Made by a program: the position numbers and the translations under genes | Part shown: piece after piece, positions 1-6,951 of the stretch | Layout: each line of letters begins with the position of its first letter | How positions within the stretch are numbered: the first letter of the stretch is position 1 | The notes under the pieces: generated by a model | The model's database searches: none | What the model was told of the DNA's origin: nothing | The model's input: the letters and a program-made list of their open reading frames with translations, nothing else | From: Tranquillimonas sp964472855 | GTDB lineage: Bacteria > Pseudomonadota > Alphaproteobacteria > Rhodobacterales > Rhodobacteraceae | Direction: 5' to 3' | DNA length: 35,751 nucleotides | Assembly: GCA_964472855.1 (NCBI GenBank) | Contig: CAYYMJ010000029.1 | Coordinates: 1 to 35,751, forward strand

Positions 1-2
1 AG

Positions 3-78
3 TGGTGAGCCGTGCAGGATTCGAACCTGCGACCCACTGATTAAAAGTCAGTTGCTCTACCAACTGAGCTAACGGCCC
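3..78 (-). tRNA. tRNA-Lys (anticodon TTT)
   Basis: Read on the minus strand this is a complete 76-nt cloverleaf starting GGGCCGTTAGCTCAG and ending in an encoded CCA. The acceptor stem GGGCCGT pairs with ACGGCTC with one G-U. The anticodon loop CTTTTAA carries TTT, so it decodes lysine codons. The T arm holds the canonical GGTTCGAATCC. It is transcribed away from the dapF operon. Confidence 0.97.
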
Positions 79-176
79 ACTCGAGGGCGCGACATAGCCG
101 GGCCGCCGGAACGCGTCAAGCGGCAATGGTGGTGTCGGGGCTTTCAAAAATCCCGGACCTTGGGTATGGCCCTGCC

Positions 177-1016
177 ATGACCGGATCGAACGATTTCACG
201 GGCGTGCCCTTCATGAAGATGCACGGGCTGGGCAACGACTTTGTCGTTGTCGATGCGCGCAATGGCGACCTGCAGGTTGACGCGGCCCTGGCGCGGGCGC
301 TGGGCGACCGGCATCGCGGTGTGGGGTTCGACCAGCTTGCCGTGATCCTGCCCGACGACCGGTCGGACGCGCGGTTGCGGTTCTTCAACGCCGACGGATC
401 GACCGCCGGCGCCTGCGGCAACGCCACCCGCTGCATTGCCCGGTTCCTGATGGACACGGGCGGCGTGGCAACCTTGCGTTTGCACAGCGATCACGGGCTG
501 CTGGTCTGCCGCGATGCCGGTGGCGGGCTGACCAGTGTCAACATGGGGGCGCCGGTGCTCGATTGGCAGGCCATTCCGCTGGCCCATGCGGTCGATATAG
601 ACCGCCTGCCTATCGACGGCACGCCCTTGGCCACGGGCATGGGCAACCCTCATTGCAGCTTTTTCGTCGACGATGCCGAGGCGGTCGACCTGCCTGCGCG
701 CGGCGCCGAGGTCGAGCGGCACCCCCTGTTTCCCGAGCGCACCAACGTGCAGTTCGCCCATGTCATCGGCCCGGATCATTTGCGCATGCGCGTGTGGGAG
801 CGCGGGGTCGGGGTCACGCTGGCCTCGGGGTCGTCCAGTTGCGCGGTGGCGGTGGCCGCGGCACGGCGCGGCCTGACCGGGCGCAAGGTGACCATCGAGC
901 TGGATGGCGGTCGGATCGAAATTGACTGGCGCGACGATGGCGTCTGGATGACGGGCCCAACTGCGCATGTCTTTGACGGGGTGCTGACGCCGGCCTTCCT
1001 GAAGGGGCTGGTATGA
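177..1016 (+). CDS. dapF: Diaminopimelate epimerase, with Ser at the second catalytic Cys position
   Basis: DapF interconverts LL- and meso-diaminopimelate in lysine and peptidoglycan synthesis using a two-cysteine acid/base pair. The N-terminal KMHGLGNDF signature (residues 14-22), the first catalytic motif NADGSTAGACGNATRC with Cys80, and MGNPHCSFF near residue 155 are all present, and 279 aa is normal for the family. The second motif reads WERGVGVTLASGSSSCA, so Ser217 stands where E. coli DapF has its second catalytic Cys; the next Cys is five residues later. The ATG at 177 gives the usual family length; an in-frame ATG at 126 adds an unlikely extension and one at 213 would shorten the N-terminus. 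The stop overlaps the mtaB start. Family assignment is secure; full activity with the substitution is not. Confidence 0.9.
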   Translation: MTGSNDFTGVPFMKMHGLGNDFVVVDARNGDLQVDAALARALGDRHRGVGFDQLAVILPDDRSDARLRFFNADGSTAGACGNATRCIARFLMDTGGVATLRLHSDHGLLVCRDAGGGLTSVNMGAPVLDWQAIPLAHAVDIDRLPIDGTPLATGMGNPHCSFFVDDAEAVDLPARGAEVERHPLFPERTNVQFAHVIGPDHLRMRVWERGVGVTLASGSSSCAVAVAAARRGLTGRKVTIELDGGRIEIDWRDDGVWMTGPTAHVFDGVLTPAFLKGLV

Positions 1017-2269
1017 GTGCGCCGGTGTTTTCCAACCACGGTTGCCGGCTGAATGCCTACGAGACCGAAGCGATGAAGCGGCTGGCCGATGCCGCCGGGC
1101 TGCGGGACGCGGTGATCGTCAACACCTGCGCGGTGACATCCCAGGCGGTGCGCAAGGCGCGGCAGGATATCCGGCGGCTGGCGCGCGACAATCCCGGCGC
1201 TCCGGTGATCGTGACGGGATGCGCCGCCCAGACCGACCCCGGCAGCTTTGCCGCCATGCCCGAGGTGGCCCATGTCATCGGCAACGCCGAAAAGATGCGG
1301 CCCGCCACCTGGCAGGGGCTGACGCCGGATTTCATCGGCCAGACAGAACGGGTGCAGGTCGACGACATCATGAGCGTCACCGAAACCGCCAGCCACCTGA
1401 TCGACGGATTCGGCACCCGGGCCCGGGCCTATGTGCAGGTTCAGAACGGCTGCGACCACCGCTGCACCTTTTGCATCATCCCCTATGGCCGGGGCAATTC
1501 GCGCTCGGTCCCGGCGGGCGAGGTCGTGGAACAGATCGCGCGGCTGGCGGGGCGCGGCTTTAACGAGGTCGTGCTGACCGGTGTCGACCTGACAAGCTGG
1601 GGCGCCGATCTGCCGGGGACGCCGCGGCTGGGCGATCTGGTGCGGCGGATCCTGAAGCTTGTGCCCGACCTGAAGCGGCTGCGCATATCGTCCATCGACC
1701 AGGTCGAGGCCGACCCGGCCCTGATGGCGGCCCTGGCCGAGGAAGAGCGGCTGATGCCGCATCTGCACCTGTCGCTGCAACATGGCGCGGACCTGATCCT
1801 CAAGCGCATGAAGCGGCGGCATCTGCGCCACGATGCCGTGGCCTTTTGTGCGCAGGCGCGGCGGCTGCGCCCCGACGTGACCTTTGGCGCCGACATCATC
1901 GCCGGGTTCCCGACCGAGACCGATACGCATTTCGCCGACTCGCTGGCGCTGGTGGACGACTGCGGCCTGACGTGGCTGCATGTGTTTCCCTATTCGCCGC
2001 GCCCGGGCACGCCCGCCGCCCGCATGCCGCAGGTCGACGGCGGTGCCATTCGCGACCGTGCCGCCCGCCTGCGTGCCGCCGGCGCGGCGGCGGTGGCCAG
2101 CCATCTTCGCGCGCAGATCGGGCGCGACCATGCGGTTCTGATGGAGGCCGCCCGCATGGGCCGGACCGAGCAGTTCGCCGAGGTCGCCTTTGCCGCTGAC
2201 CAGCCGGTGGGCCAGATCGTCCGGGCCCGGGTGTCGGGCACGGCCGGCGGCCAGTTGGTGGCGGCCTGA
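1013..2269 (+). CDS. mtaB: tRNA t6A37 methylthiotransferase MtaB-like
   Basis: This is a radical-SAM methylthiotransferase that would convert t6A to ms2t6A at position 37 of ANN-decoding tRNAs. The N-terminal UPF0004 domain shows NTCAVTSQAVRKARQ and TGCAAQ, supplying cysteines for the auxiliary cluster. The radical-SAM CxxxCxxC motif (GCDHRCTFC) uses Cys147, Cys151 and Cys154. A C-terminal TRAM-like region closes the 418-aa protein, the usual MtaB length. It starts inside the dapF stop (ATGA) and its own stop overlaps the next start (TGATG), so the three genes are translationally coupled. MiaB is the main alternative, but MtaB fits length and sequence better. Confidence 0.9.
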   Translation: MSAPVFSNHGCRLNAYETEAMKRLADAAGLRDAVIVNTCAVTSQAVRKARQDIRRLARDNPGAPVIVTGCAAQTDPGSFAAMPEVAHVIGNAEKMRPATWQGLTPDFIGQTERVQVDDIMSVTETASHLIDGFGTRARAYVQVQNGCDHRCTFCIIPYGRGNSRSVPAGEVVEQIARLAGRGFNEVVLTGVDLTSWGADLPGTPRLGDLVRRILKLVPDLKRLRISSIDQVEADPALMAALAEEERLMPHLHLSLQHGADLILKRMKRRHLRHDAVAFCAQARRLRPDVTFGADIIAGFPTETDTHFADSLALVDDCGLTWLHVFPYSPRPGTPAARMPQVDGGAIRDRAARLRAAGAAAVASHLRAQIGRDHAVLMEAARMGRTEQFAEVAFAADQPVGQIVRARVSGTAGGQLVAA

Positions 2270-2880
2270 TGCACCCCAACCCGCAGTTCCGGCAGGCCGG
2301 CGCGGCCGAAAACCTGGCCTTTGCCGAAACCCGCGCGTTCGGAACCCTGGCCGTGAATGCGCCCGGCGGCCCGCTGCTGGCCCATGTGCCGTATATCGTG
2401 GGGCGCGATCCGCTGCACATTGACCTGCATCTCGTGCGGTCGAATCCCATCGTGGCCGCGCTGGACAGGCCGGCCCCGGCGGTGATGTCGGTGACCGGGC
2501 CTGACGGCTATATCTCGCCCGACTGGTATGACATGGCCGAACAGGTGCCGACTTGGAACTATGTGGCCGTGCATCTGCGCGGCCAGCTTGAACGGCGCCC
2601 CGACAGCACCCTGCGCGACCTGCTGGAACGCCAGTCGGCGTTGTTCGAGGCGCGGCTGGCCCCGAAACCGCCCTGGATGCCGGCCAAGATGACGCCGGAT
2701 ACGCTGAACCGGATGATGCGCGCGATCGTGCCCTGCCGCCTGCTGGTCAGCACCGTCGACGGCACATGGAAGCTGGGCCAGAACAAGCCCGCCGCGGCGC
2801 GAACCGCCGCCGCCGCCGCGCTGGACACCGGCTTTGGCGCCGGGCTGGCCAGCCTCGCCCGGCTGATGCGCGACTGCTGA
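2269..2880 (+). CDS. PaiB-like FMN-binding protein
   Basis: The 203-aa product belongs to the PaiB/FMN_bind_2 family, flavin-reductase-like split-barrel proteins first described as negative regulators in Bacillus. Visible family marks are RAFGTLAVNAPGG near residue 24, HVPYIV, GPDGYISPDWY near residue 83 and VPTWNYVAVHLRG near residue 95, followed by a helical tail. It is coupled to mtaB by a one-base stop/start overlap, so it is made together with dapF and mtaB. No DNA-binding motif is obvious, so an FMN-binding or detoxifying role is as likely as transcriptional control. Confidence 0.82.
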   Translation: MHPNPQFRQAGAAENLAFAETRAFGTLAVNAPGGPLLAHVPYIVGRDPLHIDLHLVRSNPIVAALDRPAPAVMSVTGPDGYISPDWYDMAEQVPTWNYVAVHLRGQLERRPDSTLRDLLERQSALFEARLAPKPPWMPAKMTPDTLNRMMRAIVPCRLLVSTVDGTWKLGQNKPAAARTAAAAALDTGFGAGLASLARLMRDC

Positions 2881-2913
2881 CGCGGGCTTTTCGGGCCGTT
2901 GGCGGCCGCCGAT

Positions 2914-3011
2914 GCGTTTCGCGTTTGACTTGATCGAGGCGGCACCACCTGACGCGCTGCAATCCGGCGTTTCAGCCAGTGTTCGGTGATTCAGGTCCAG
3001 CCCGAAATGCT
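2914..3011 (+). repeat. Dispersed ~100-bp palindromic repeat, copy A
   Basis: One of three related copies in the window. It opens GCGTTTCGCGTTTGACTTGA, has an internal GCGCTG, and ends in a degenerate CCCGAAATGCT where the consensus right end is ACGCGAAACGCT. It fills the gap between the PaiB-like and GST-like genes and ends about 30 bp before the GST start, so it may contribute promoter or leader sequence to that gene. See copies at 10141 and 25517. Confidence 0.75.
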
Positions 3012-3042
3012 ATAGCCTGCCCTCAGAGAATCGGAGATCGCC

Positions 3043-3648
3043 ATGCAGCTTTTCCACGCCGGCGCCTCGCCCTTCGTTCGCAAGGTCATGGTGCTGCTTC
3101 ACGAAACCGGACAGCTGGACGATGTCGCCATCGTCGGCACCACCGTCAGCCCGGTCACCGGTGCCGAAACGGTAGCCGTGCACAACCCGCTGGGCAAACT
3201 GCCGACGCTGACGCGCCCAGACGGCCCGGCGCTTTATGACAGCCGGGTGATCTGCCGCTATCTCGACCAGCGGGCCGGCGGCAGGCTTTACCCCGCCAAT
3301 CGCCTTTGGGACGTGCTGACGGTCGAGGCGACAGCCGACGGAATCATGGATGCGGCGGTGCTGCTGACCTATGAAAACCGCCTGCGCGACGCGCCCATGC
3401 GCCTGCAAGGCTGGATCGACGGCCAATGGCAAAAGATCGACCGGGCGCTGGACGCGGTTGGCGAAATCTGGCTCAGCAATTTGTGCGGCCCGTTTGACAT
3501 GGGCCAGATCGCCATGGGCTGCGCGTTGGAGTATCTTGATTTCCGGCACGACGATCACGCCTGGCGCGCCGGCCGGTCTGCGCTGGCCGACTGGCAGGCC
3601 GCCTTTGCCGCGCGCCCGTCGATGGCCGCAACGCGCCCTGCGGGATAG
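3043..3648 (+). CDS. Glutathione S-transferase family protein
   Basis: A 201-aa cytosolic GST-like protein. The N-terminal thioredoxin-fold domain begins MQLFHAGASPFVRKVMVLL, with SPFVRK at the position of the glutathione-activating Ser/Cys, and continues to NPLGKLPTL and DGPALYDSRVICRYLD, the glutathione-contacting cis-Pro and Asp/Ser loop. The rest is the all-helical C-terminal domain. The ATG follows a GGAGATCG ribosome site. Substrate cannot be inferred. It is separated from petA by about 135 bp and is probably not part of the bc1 operon. Confidence 0.88.
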   Translation: MQLFHAGASPFVRKVMVLLHETGQLDDVAIVGTTVSPVTGAETVAVHNPLGKLPTLTRPDGPALYDSRVICRYLDQRAGGRLYPANRLWDVLTVEATADGIMDAAVLLTYENRLRDAPMRLQGWIDGQWQKIDRALDAVGEIWLSNLCGPFDMGQIAMGCALEYLDFRHDDHAWRAGRSALADWQAAFAARPSMAATRPAG

Positions 3649-3747
3649 ATCGGGCCACCTGCGACGATTGTCCGCTGGACCTTGGGCAAGTCCATGTTTA
3701 GGAAACGGCGCAGGCTGGTGGGCGATTGCCTTCCGGGCAAGGATTCT

Positions 3748-3765
3748 CGGCCCCTCAGGGGGCCG
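3748..3765 (+). promoter_or_regulatory. Hairpin in the petABC leader
   Basis: A perfect 7-bp inverted repeat (CGGCCCC and GGGGCCG around a TCAG loop) lies about 18 bp before the petA GTG start, just ahead of its GGAG ribosome site. It has no T tract downstream, so it is not an obvious terminator. A leader structure affecting petA mRNA stability or initiation is possible. The rest of 3649-3783 shows no promoter I can defend. Confidence 0.35.
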
Positions 3766-3783
3766 CATAATGGAGTGAACCCC

Positions 3784-4347
3784 GTGTCCCACGCAGAAGA
3801 CCACGACACAACACGCCGGGATTTCCTGTATTACGCCACTGCCGGCACCGGCGCCGTGGCCACAGGCGCCGCGGTCTGGCCGCTGATCGACCAGATGAAC
3901 CCCTCGGCCGACGTTCAGGCGCTCAGCTCGATCCGCGTCGATGTCGGTTCGGTCGAGCCCGGAACGCAACTGACCGTCAAGTGGCGTGGCAAGCCGGTGT
4001 TCATCCGCCGCCGCACCGCTGACGATATCGAGGCCGCGCGCAACACGTCGCTTGACGACCTGGTCGACCAGAATGCCGAGAACGAGAACCTGGACCCGGG
4101 CGCACTGGCGACCGACGCCAACCGCGCGCTGACCGAAGACGGCGAATGGCTGGTCATGATCGGCGTCTGCACCCATCTGGGCTGCGTGCCTCTGGGCGGT
4201 GCTGCGGGCGATTTCGGCGGCTGGTTCTGCCCCTGCCACGGCTCGCACTATGATAGCGCCGGACGTATTCGCAAGGGCCCCGCACCGCGGAACCTTGAGG
4301 TTCCGGTCGCCCGCTTTGAAGACGCAACAACCCTGGTTCTGGGCTAA
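3784..4347 (+). CDS. petA: Ubiquinol-cytochrome c reductase Rieske iron-sulfur subunit
   Basis: This is the [2Fe-2S] subunit of the bc1 complex, which takes electrons from ubiquinol to cytochrome c1. The 187-aa product begins with a twin-arginine signal-anchor (TRRDFLYYATAG, Arg11-Arg12) and one membrane helix to about residue 35, so folded export by Tat is expected. Cluster ligands are in CTHLGC (Cys129, His131) and CPCHGSHY (Cys149 or Cys151, His152), with Cys134 and a second Cys forming the disulfide. The start is GTG at 3784, after GGAGTGAAC; this matches the Rhodobacter N-terminus, whereas an upstream in-frame ATG at 3682 would add 34 unconserved residues. First gene of petABC (fbcFBC), 12 bp before petB. 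Confidence 0.96.
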   Translation: MSHAEDHDTTRRDFLYYATAGTGAVATGAAVWPLIDQMNPSADVQALSSIRVDVGSVEPGTQLTVKWRGKPVFIRRRTADDIEAARNTSLDDLVDQNAENENLDPGALATDANRALTEDGEWLVMIGVCTHLGCVPLGGAAGDFGGWFCPCHGSHYDSAGRIRKGPAPRNLEVPVARFEDATTLVLG

Positions 4348-4359
4348 GGAGGAACACCG

Positions 4360-5703
4360 ATGGCCGGAATTCCGCACGACCATTACGAGCCGAAGACGGG
4401 CGCCGAACGCTGGCTGCACCGCCGGCTTCCCGCTGTATCGCTGATCTACGACACACTGATGATCCCGACGCCCAAGAACCTGAACTGGTGGTGGGTGTTC
4501 GGCATCGTTCTGGCCTTTGGCCTGGTGCTGCAGATGGTCACCGGCATCGTGCTGGCAATGCACTATACGCCCAATGTCGATATGGCGTTTGCCAGTATCG
4601 AACATATCATGCGCAACGTGAACGGCGGCCACATGATCCGCTATCTGCACATGAACGGCGCGTCGCTGATGTTCTTCGCGGTCTACATCCACATCTTCCG
4701 CGGTCTCTATTTCGGCTCGTACAAGGAGCCGCGCGAGATCACGTGGATCATCGGCATGATGATCTATCTGCTGATGATGGCGACCGGCTTCCTCGGGTAT
4801 GTTCTGCCTTGGGGCCAGATGTCATTCTGGGGTGCCACGGTGATCACCGGCCTGTTTGGCGCGATCCCCTTTGTGGGCGAGTCCATTCAGGCCTGGCTGC
4901 TGGGCGGACCGGCGGTGGACAATGCCACGCTGAACCGCTTCTTCTCGCTGCACTACCTGTTGCCCTTCGTCATCGCGGCGCTGGTCATCGTGCATATCTG
5001 GGCCTTTCACACCACCGGCAACAGCAACCCGACCGGTGTCGAGGTTCGGCGCGATTCGAAAGAGAACGCGCAGAAAGACACGCTGCCGTTCTGGCCCTAT
5101 TTCGTGATCAAGGATTTCTTCGCCCTGGCGGTGATCCTGGTGATCTTTTTCGCGATCGTCGGCTTCATGCCCAACTATCTGGGCCATCCCGACAACTATA
5201 TCGAGGCCAACCCGCTTGCGACGCCGGCGCATATCGTGCCCGAGTGGTATTATCTGCCCTTCTACGCGATCCTGCGCGCGTTTACCTCGGACGTCTGGGT
5301 GGTTCAGATCGCCAGTTTCCTGACCGGCGGCATCATCGACGCCAAGTTCTTCGGCGTGCTGGCCATGTTCGGGTCGATGGCGGTGCTGGCGGTCGTGCCA
5401 TGGCTTGACACCTCGTCGGTGCGCTCGGGGCGCTTCCGCCCCAGCTTCAAGTGGTGGTTCTGGCTTCTCGCGATTGATTTCGTGGTTCTGACGTGGTGCG
5501 GTGCACAGCCGGCTGAGCCGCCGTATTCGATCATCTCACTGATCGGCGCGGCCTATTGGTTCGCCTATTTCCTGATCATCCTGCCGCTTCTGGGCGTGAT
5601 GGAAAAGCCGCAGGCACAGCCGGCGACGATCGAGGACGACTTCAACGAACACTATGCCGAGGCAGGCGACGGCTCGGATGCCGCCACTGCGCCGGCTGAG
5701 TAA
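4360..5703 (+). CDS. petB: Cytochrome b of the bc1 complex
   Basis: The membrane core of ubiquinol-cytochrome c oxidoreductase, carrying the two b hemes and both quinone sites. The four heme ligands fall at His97, His111, His198 and His212, the same numbering as in Rhodobacter. The Qo-site PEWY motif is at residues 294-297. Eight membrane helices are readable. At 447 aa it is the longer alphaproteobacterial form, with an acidic tail after the last helix. A strong AAGGAGGA site precedes the ATG. petC begins 19 bp later, so the three genes form one operon. Confidence 0.98.
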   Translation: MAGIPHDHYEPKTGAERWLHRRLPAVSLIYDTLMIPTPKNLNWWWVFGIVLAFGLVLQMVTGIVLAMHYTPNVDMAFASIEHIMRNVNGGHMIRYLHMNGASLMFFAVYIHIFRGLYFGSYKEPREITWIIGMMIYLLMMATGFLGYVLPWGQMSFWGATVITGLFGAIPFVGESIQAWLLGGPAVDNATLNRFFSLHYLLPFVIAALVIVHIWAFHTTGNSNPTGVEVRRDSKENAQKDTLPFWPYFVIKDFFALAVILVIFFAIVGFMPNYLGHPDNYIEANPLATPAHIVPEWYYLPFYAILRAFTSDVWVVQIASFLTGGIIDAKFFGVLAMFGSMAVLAVVPWLDTSSVRSGRFRPSFKWWFWLLAIDFVVLTWCGAQPAEPPYSIISLIGAAYWFAYFLIILPLLGVMEKPQAQPATIEDDFNEHYAEAGDGSDAATAPAE

Positions 5704-5722
5704 GGAAGAGGACAGCACCGAT

Positions 5723-6139
5723 ATGCTGAAACATCTCACGATCGCCGCTGCCCTGTCCCTGTCGCTCGGCGGGGCCGCGATGGCGTCAGGTTCCGAGGCC
5801 CATGTCGAGGACATCGCCTTTTCGTTCGAGGGGCCGTTCGGGACGTTCGACCAGATGCAGCTGCAACGCGGTCTGCAGGTCTANNNNNNNNNNNNNNNNN
5901 NNNNNNNNNNNNNNNNNNNNNNNNNNNNNNNNNNNNNNNNNNNNNNNNNNNNNNNNNNNNNNNNNNNNNNNNNNNNNNNNNNNCTGATGTGGGCGGCCGA
6001 GCCGAAGATGATGGCGCGCAAGCAGGCCGGGCTGCGCGGGGTGTTCTTGTTGCTGCTGCTGTCGGTGCTGCTTTACCTGACCAACAAGAAGATCTGGGCC
6101 CCGATCAAGGGCCGCAAGAACGGTGCCGCGGCCGACTAG
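5723..6139 (+). CDS. petC: Cytochrome c1 (interrupted by assembly gap)
   Basis: The diheme-chain partner of petAB: cytochrome c1 accepts electrons from the Rieske protein and passes them to cytochrome c. The visible 54 N-terminal residues hold a Sec signal peptide (MLKHLTIAAALSLSLGGAAM, cleavage near AMA-SG) and end at LQRGLQVY, which in family members immediately precedes the CxxCH heme site. The visible 51 C-terminal residues contain the membrane anchor GVFLLLLLSVLLYLTNKKIW. Between them lie 100 Ns. The family is about 260-285 aa, so roughly 155-180 residues are hidden and the true gap is probably near 500 bp. The reading frame across the Ns is accidental. Not a pseudogene on this evidence. 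Confidence 0.93.
   Translation: MLKHLTIAAALSLSLGGAAMASGSEAHVEDIAFSFEGPFGTFDQMQLQRGLQVXXXXXXXXXXXXXXXXXXXXXXXXXXXXXXXXXXLMWAAEPKMMARKQAGLRGVFLLLLLSVLLYLTNKKIWAPIKGRKNGAAAD
5884..5983. other. Assembly gap of 100 Ns
   Basis: Exactly 100 Ns, a placeholder length for a gap of unknown size. It removes the heme-binding and central part of petC. All coordinates downstream may be offset from the true chromosome by several hundred bases. Confidence 0.99.
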
Positions 6140-6165
6140 GCGTCAGGCACCTTGCAGAGAATTGA

Positions 6166-6195
6166 ACGCGCCCTTCGGGGCGCGTTTTGCTTTTC
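6166..6195 (+). terminator. Rho-independent terminator of petABC
   Basis: A perfect 8-bp stem, ACGCGCCC and GGGCGCGT, closes a TTCG tetraloop and is followed by TTTTGCTTTTCC. It lies 27 bp after the petC stop. The thi genes converge from the other side, so the stem may also help stop their transcript. Confidence 0.9.
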
Positions 6196-6200
6196 CTGGC

Positions 6201-6253
6201 GGGCCGCCGGGGCGGCCCGACGCCGCTGGCGGGGATATTTTTACCAAGATGAT
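6201..6253 (+). repeat. Intergenic hairpin plus GGATATTT motif (family 2, variant)
   Basis: A GC inverted repeat (GGGCCG...CGGCCC, 6201-6218) is followed by GGGGATATTTTTACCAAGAT (6231-6250). I recall similar elements as common between genes in Rhodobacterales. The right part overlaps the 3' end of thiQ and supplies its last codons (Pro-Ser-Ser-Trp-stop). Confidence 0.6.
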
Positions 6254-6951
6254 GGGGCGGGGCCGAGATAGGCGGCCAGGGCCGGTGGCGGGTTTTGCAG
6301 AAGCTCGCGCGCCGGCGCCGGCGGCTGGGCGACGCCGTCGGAGACGACGCTGATCGTGTTGGCCAGGATCGCGGCCTCTTGCGGGTCGTGCGTGACGAAG
6401 ATCAGCAACGCGTCGGTTTCGGTGGCGACGTCGCGCACCAGGTGGGCGAGGTCGGCCTTCATGGCCGGGCCAAGGGCCGAGAAGGGTTCGTCGAGGCACA
6501 GGATCGGGCGCTGGCGCAGCAGCGCGCGCGCCAGGGCGACGCGGCCCTGTTCGCCACCCGACAGCGCGGCAGGGCGGTGGCCGGCGCGGTCGGCCAGCCC
6601 GACCCGGGCAAGGCTGGCGTGGACGGTCTGGGACTCGGATTTTGCCAGGCGGCCGCGCAGGCGCAGGCCGAGGGCCGCGTTTTCGAAGGCGGTCATATGC
6701 GGGAAGAGGTTATGGTCCTGGAACAGCGTGGTAACCGGGCGGTCCCCGGGGGGGTGCGGCAGGAGGCTGTTGCCCTGCCAGCGGATATCGCCGCCCGTGG
6801 GATCGAGAAAGCCGCCGATGGCCTGCAGCAGGGTGGACTTGCCGGCGCCTGACGGCCCCATCAGCGCGACGCGGTCGCCGGCGGACATGGCGAAGCTGGC
6901 CGAGATGGCGAAGTTTCCCCTTGCGACGCTGAGATTGTCGAGTTCAAGCAT
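6241..6951 (-). CDS. thiQ: Thiamine/TPP ABC transporter ATP-binding protein
   Basis: The ATPase of the thiamine importer. Walker A is GPSGAGKST near residue 33, the Q-loop is FQDHNLFPHMTAFENAALG near residue 77, the ABC signature LSGGEQGRVALARAL near residue 128 and Walker B ILCLDEPFSALG near residue 150, with the switch His in VTHDPQEA near residue 185. At 236 aa it is the short ThiQ form without a regulatory domain. Its ATG overlaps the thiP stop by eight bases, and it is the last gene of thiBPQ. The final codons are provided by an intergenic repeat. Confidence 0.92.
   Translation of the reverse strand: MLELDNLSVARGNFAISASFAMSAGDRVALMGPSGAGKSTLLQAIGGFLDPTGGDIRWQGNSLLPHPPGDRPVTTLFQDHNLFPHMTAFENAALGLRLRGRLAKSESQTVHASLARVGLADRAGHRPAALSGGEQGRVALARALLRQRPILCLDEPFSALGPAMKADLAHLVRDVATETDALLIFVTHDPQEAAILANTISVVSDGVAQPPAPARELLQNPPPALAAYLGPAPSSW

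Noticed and set aside
776..2131. A 451-codon open frame on the minus strand across dapF and mtaB
   Set aside because: It is antisense to two well-supported genes, its translation is His/Arg/Gly/Pro-rich without domains, and long antisense frames are expected in GC-rich DNA with biased third positions.
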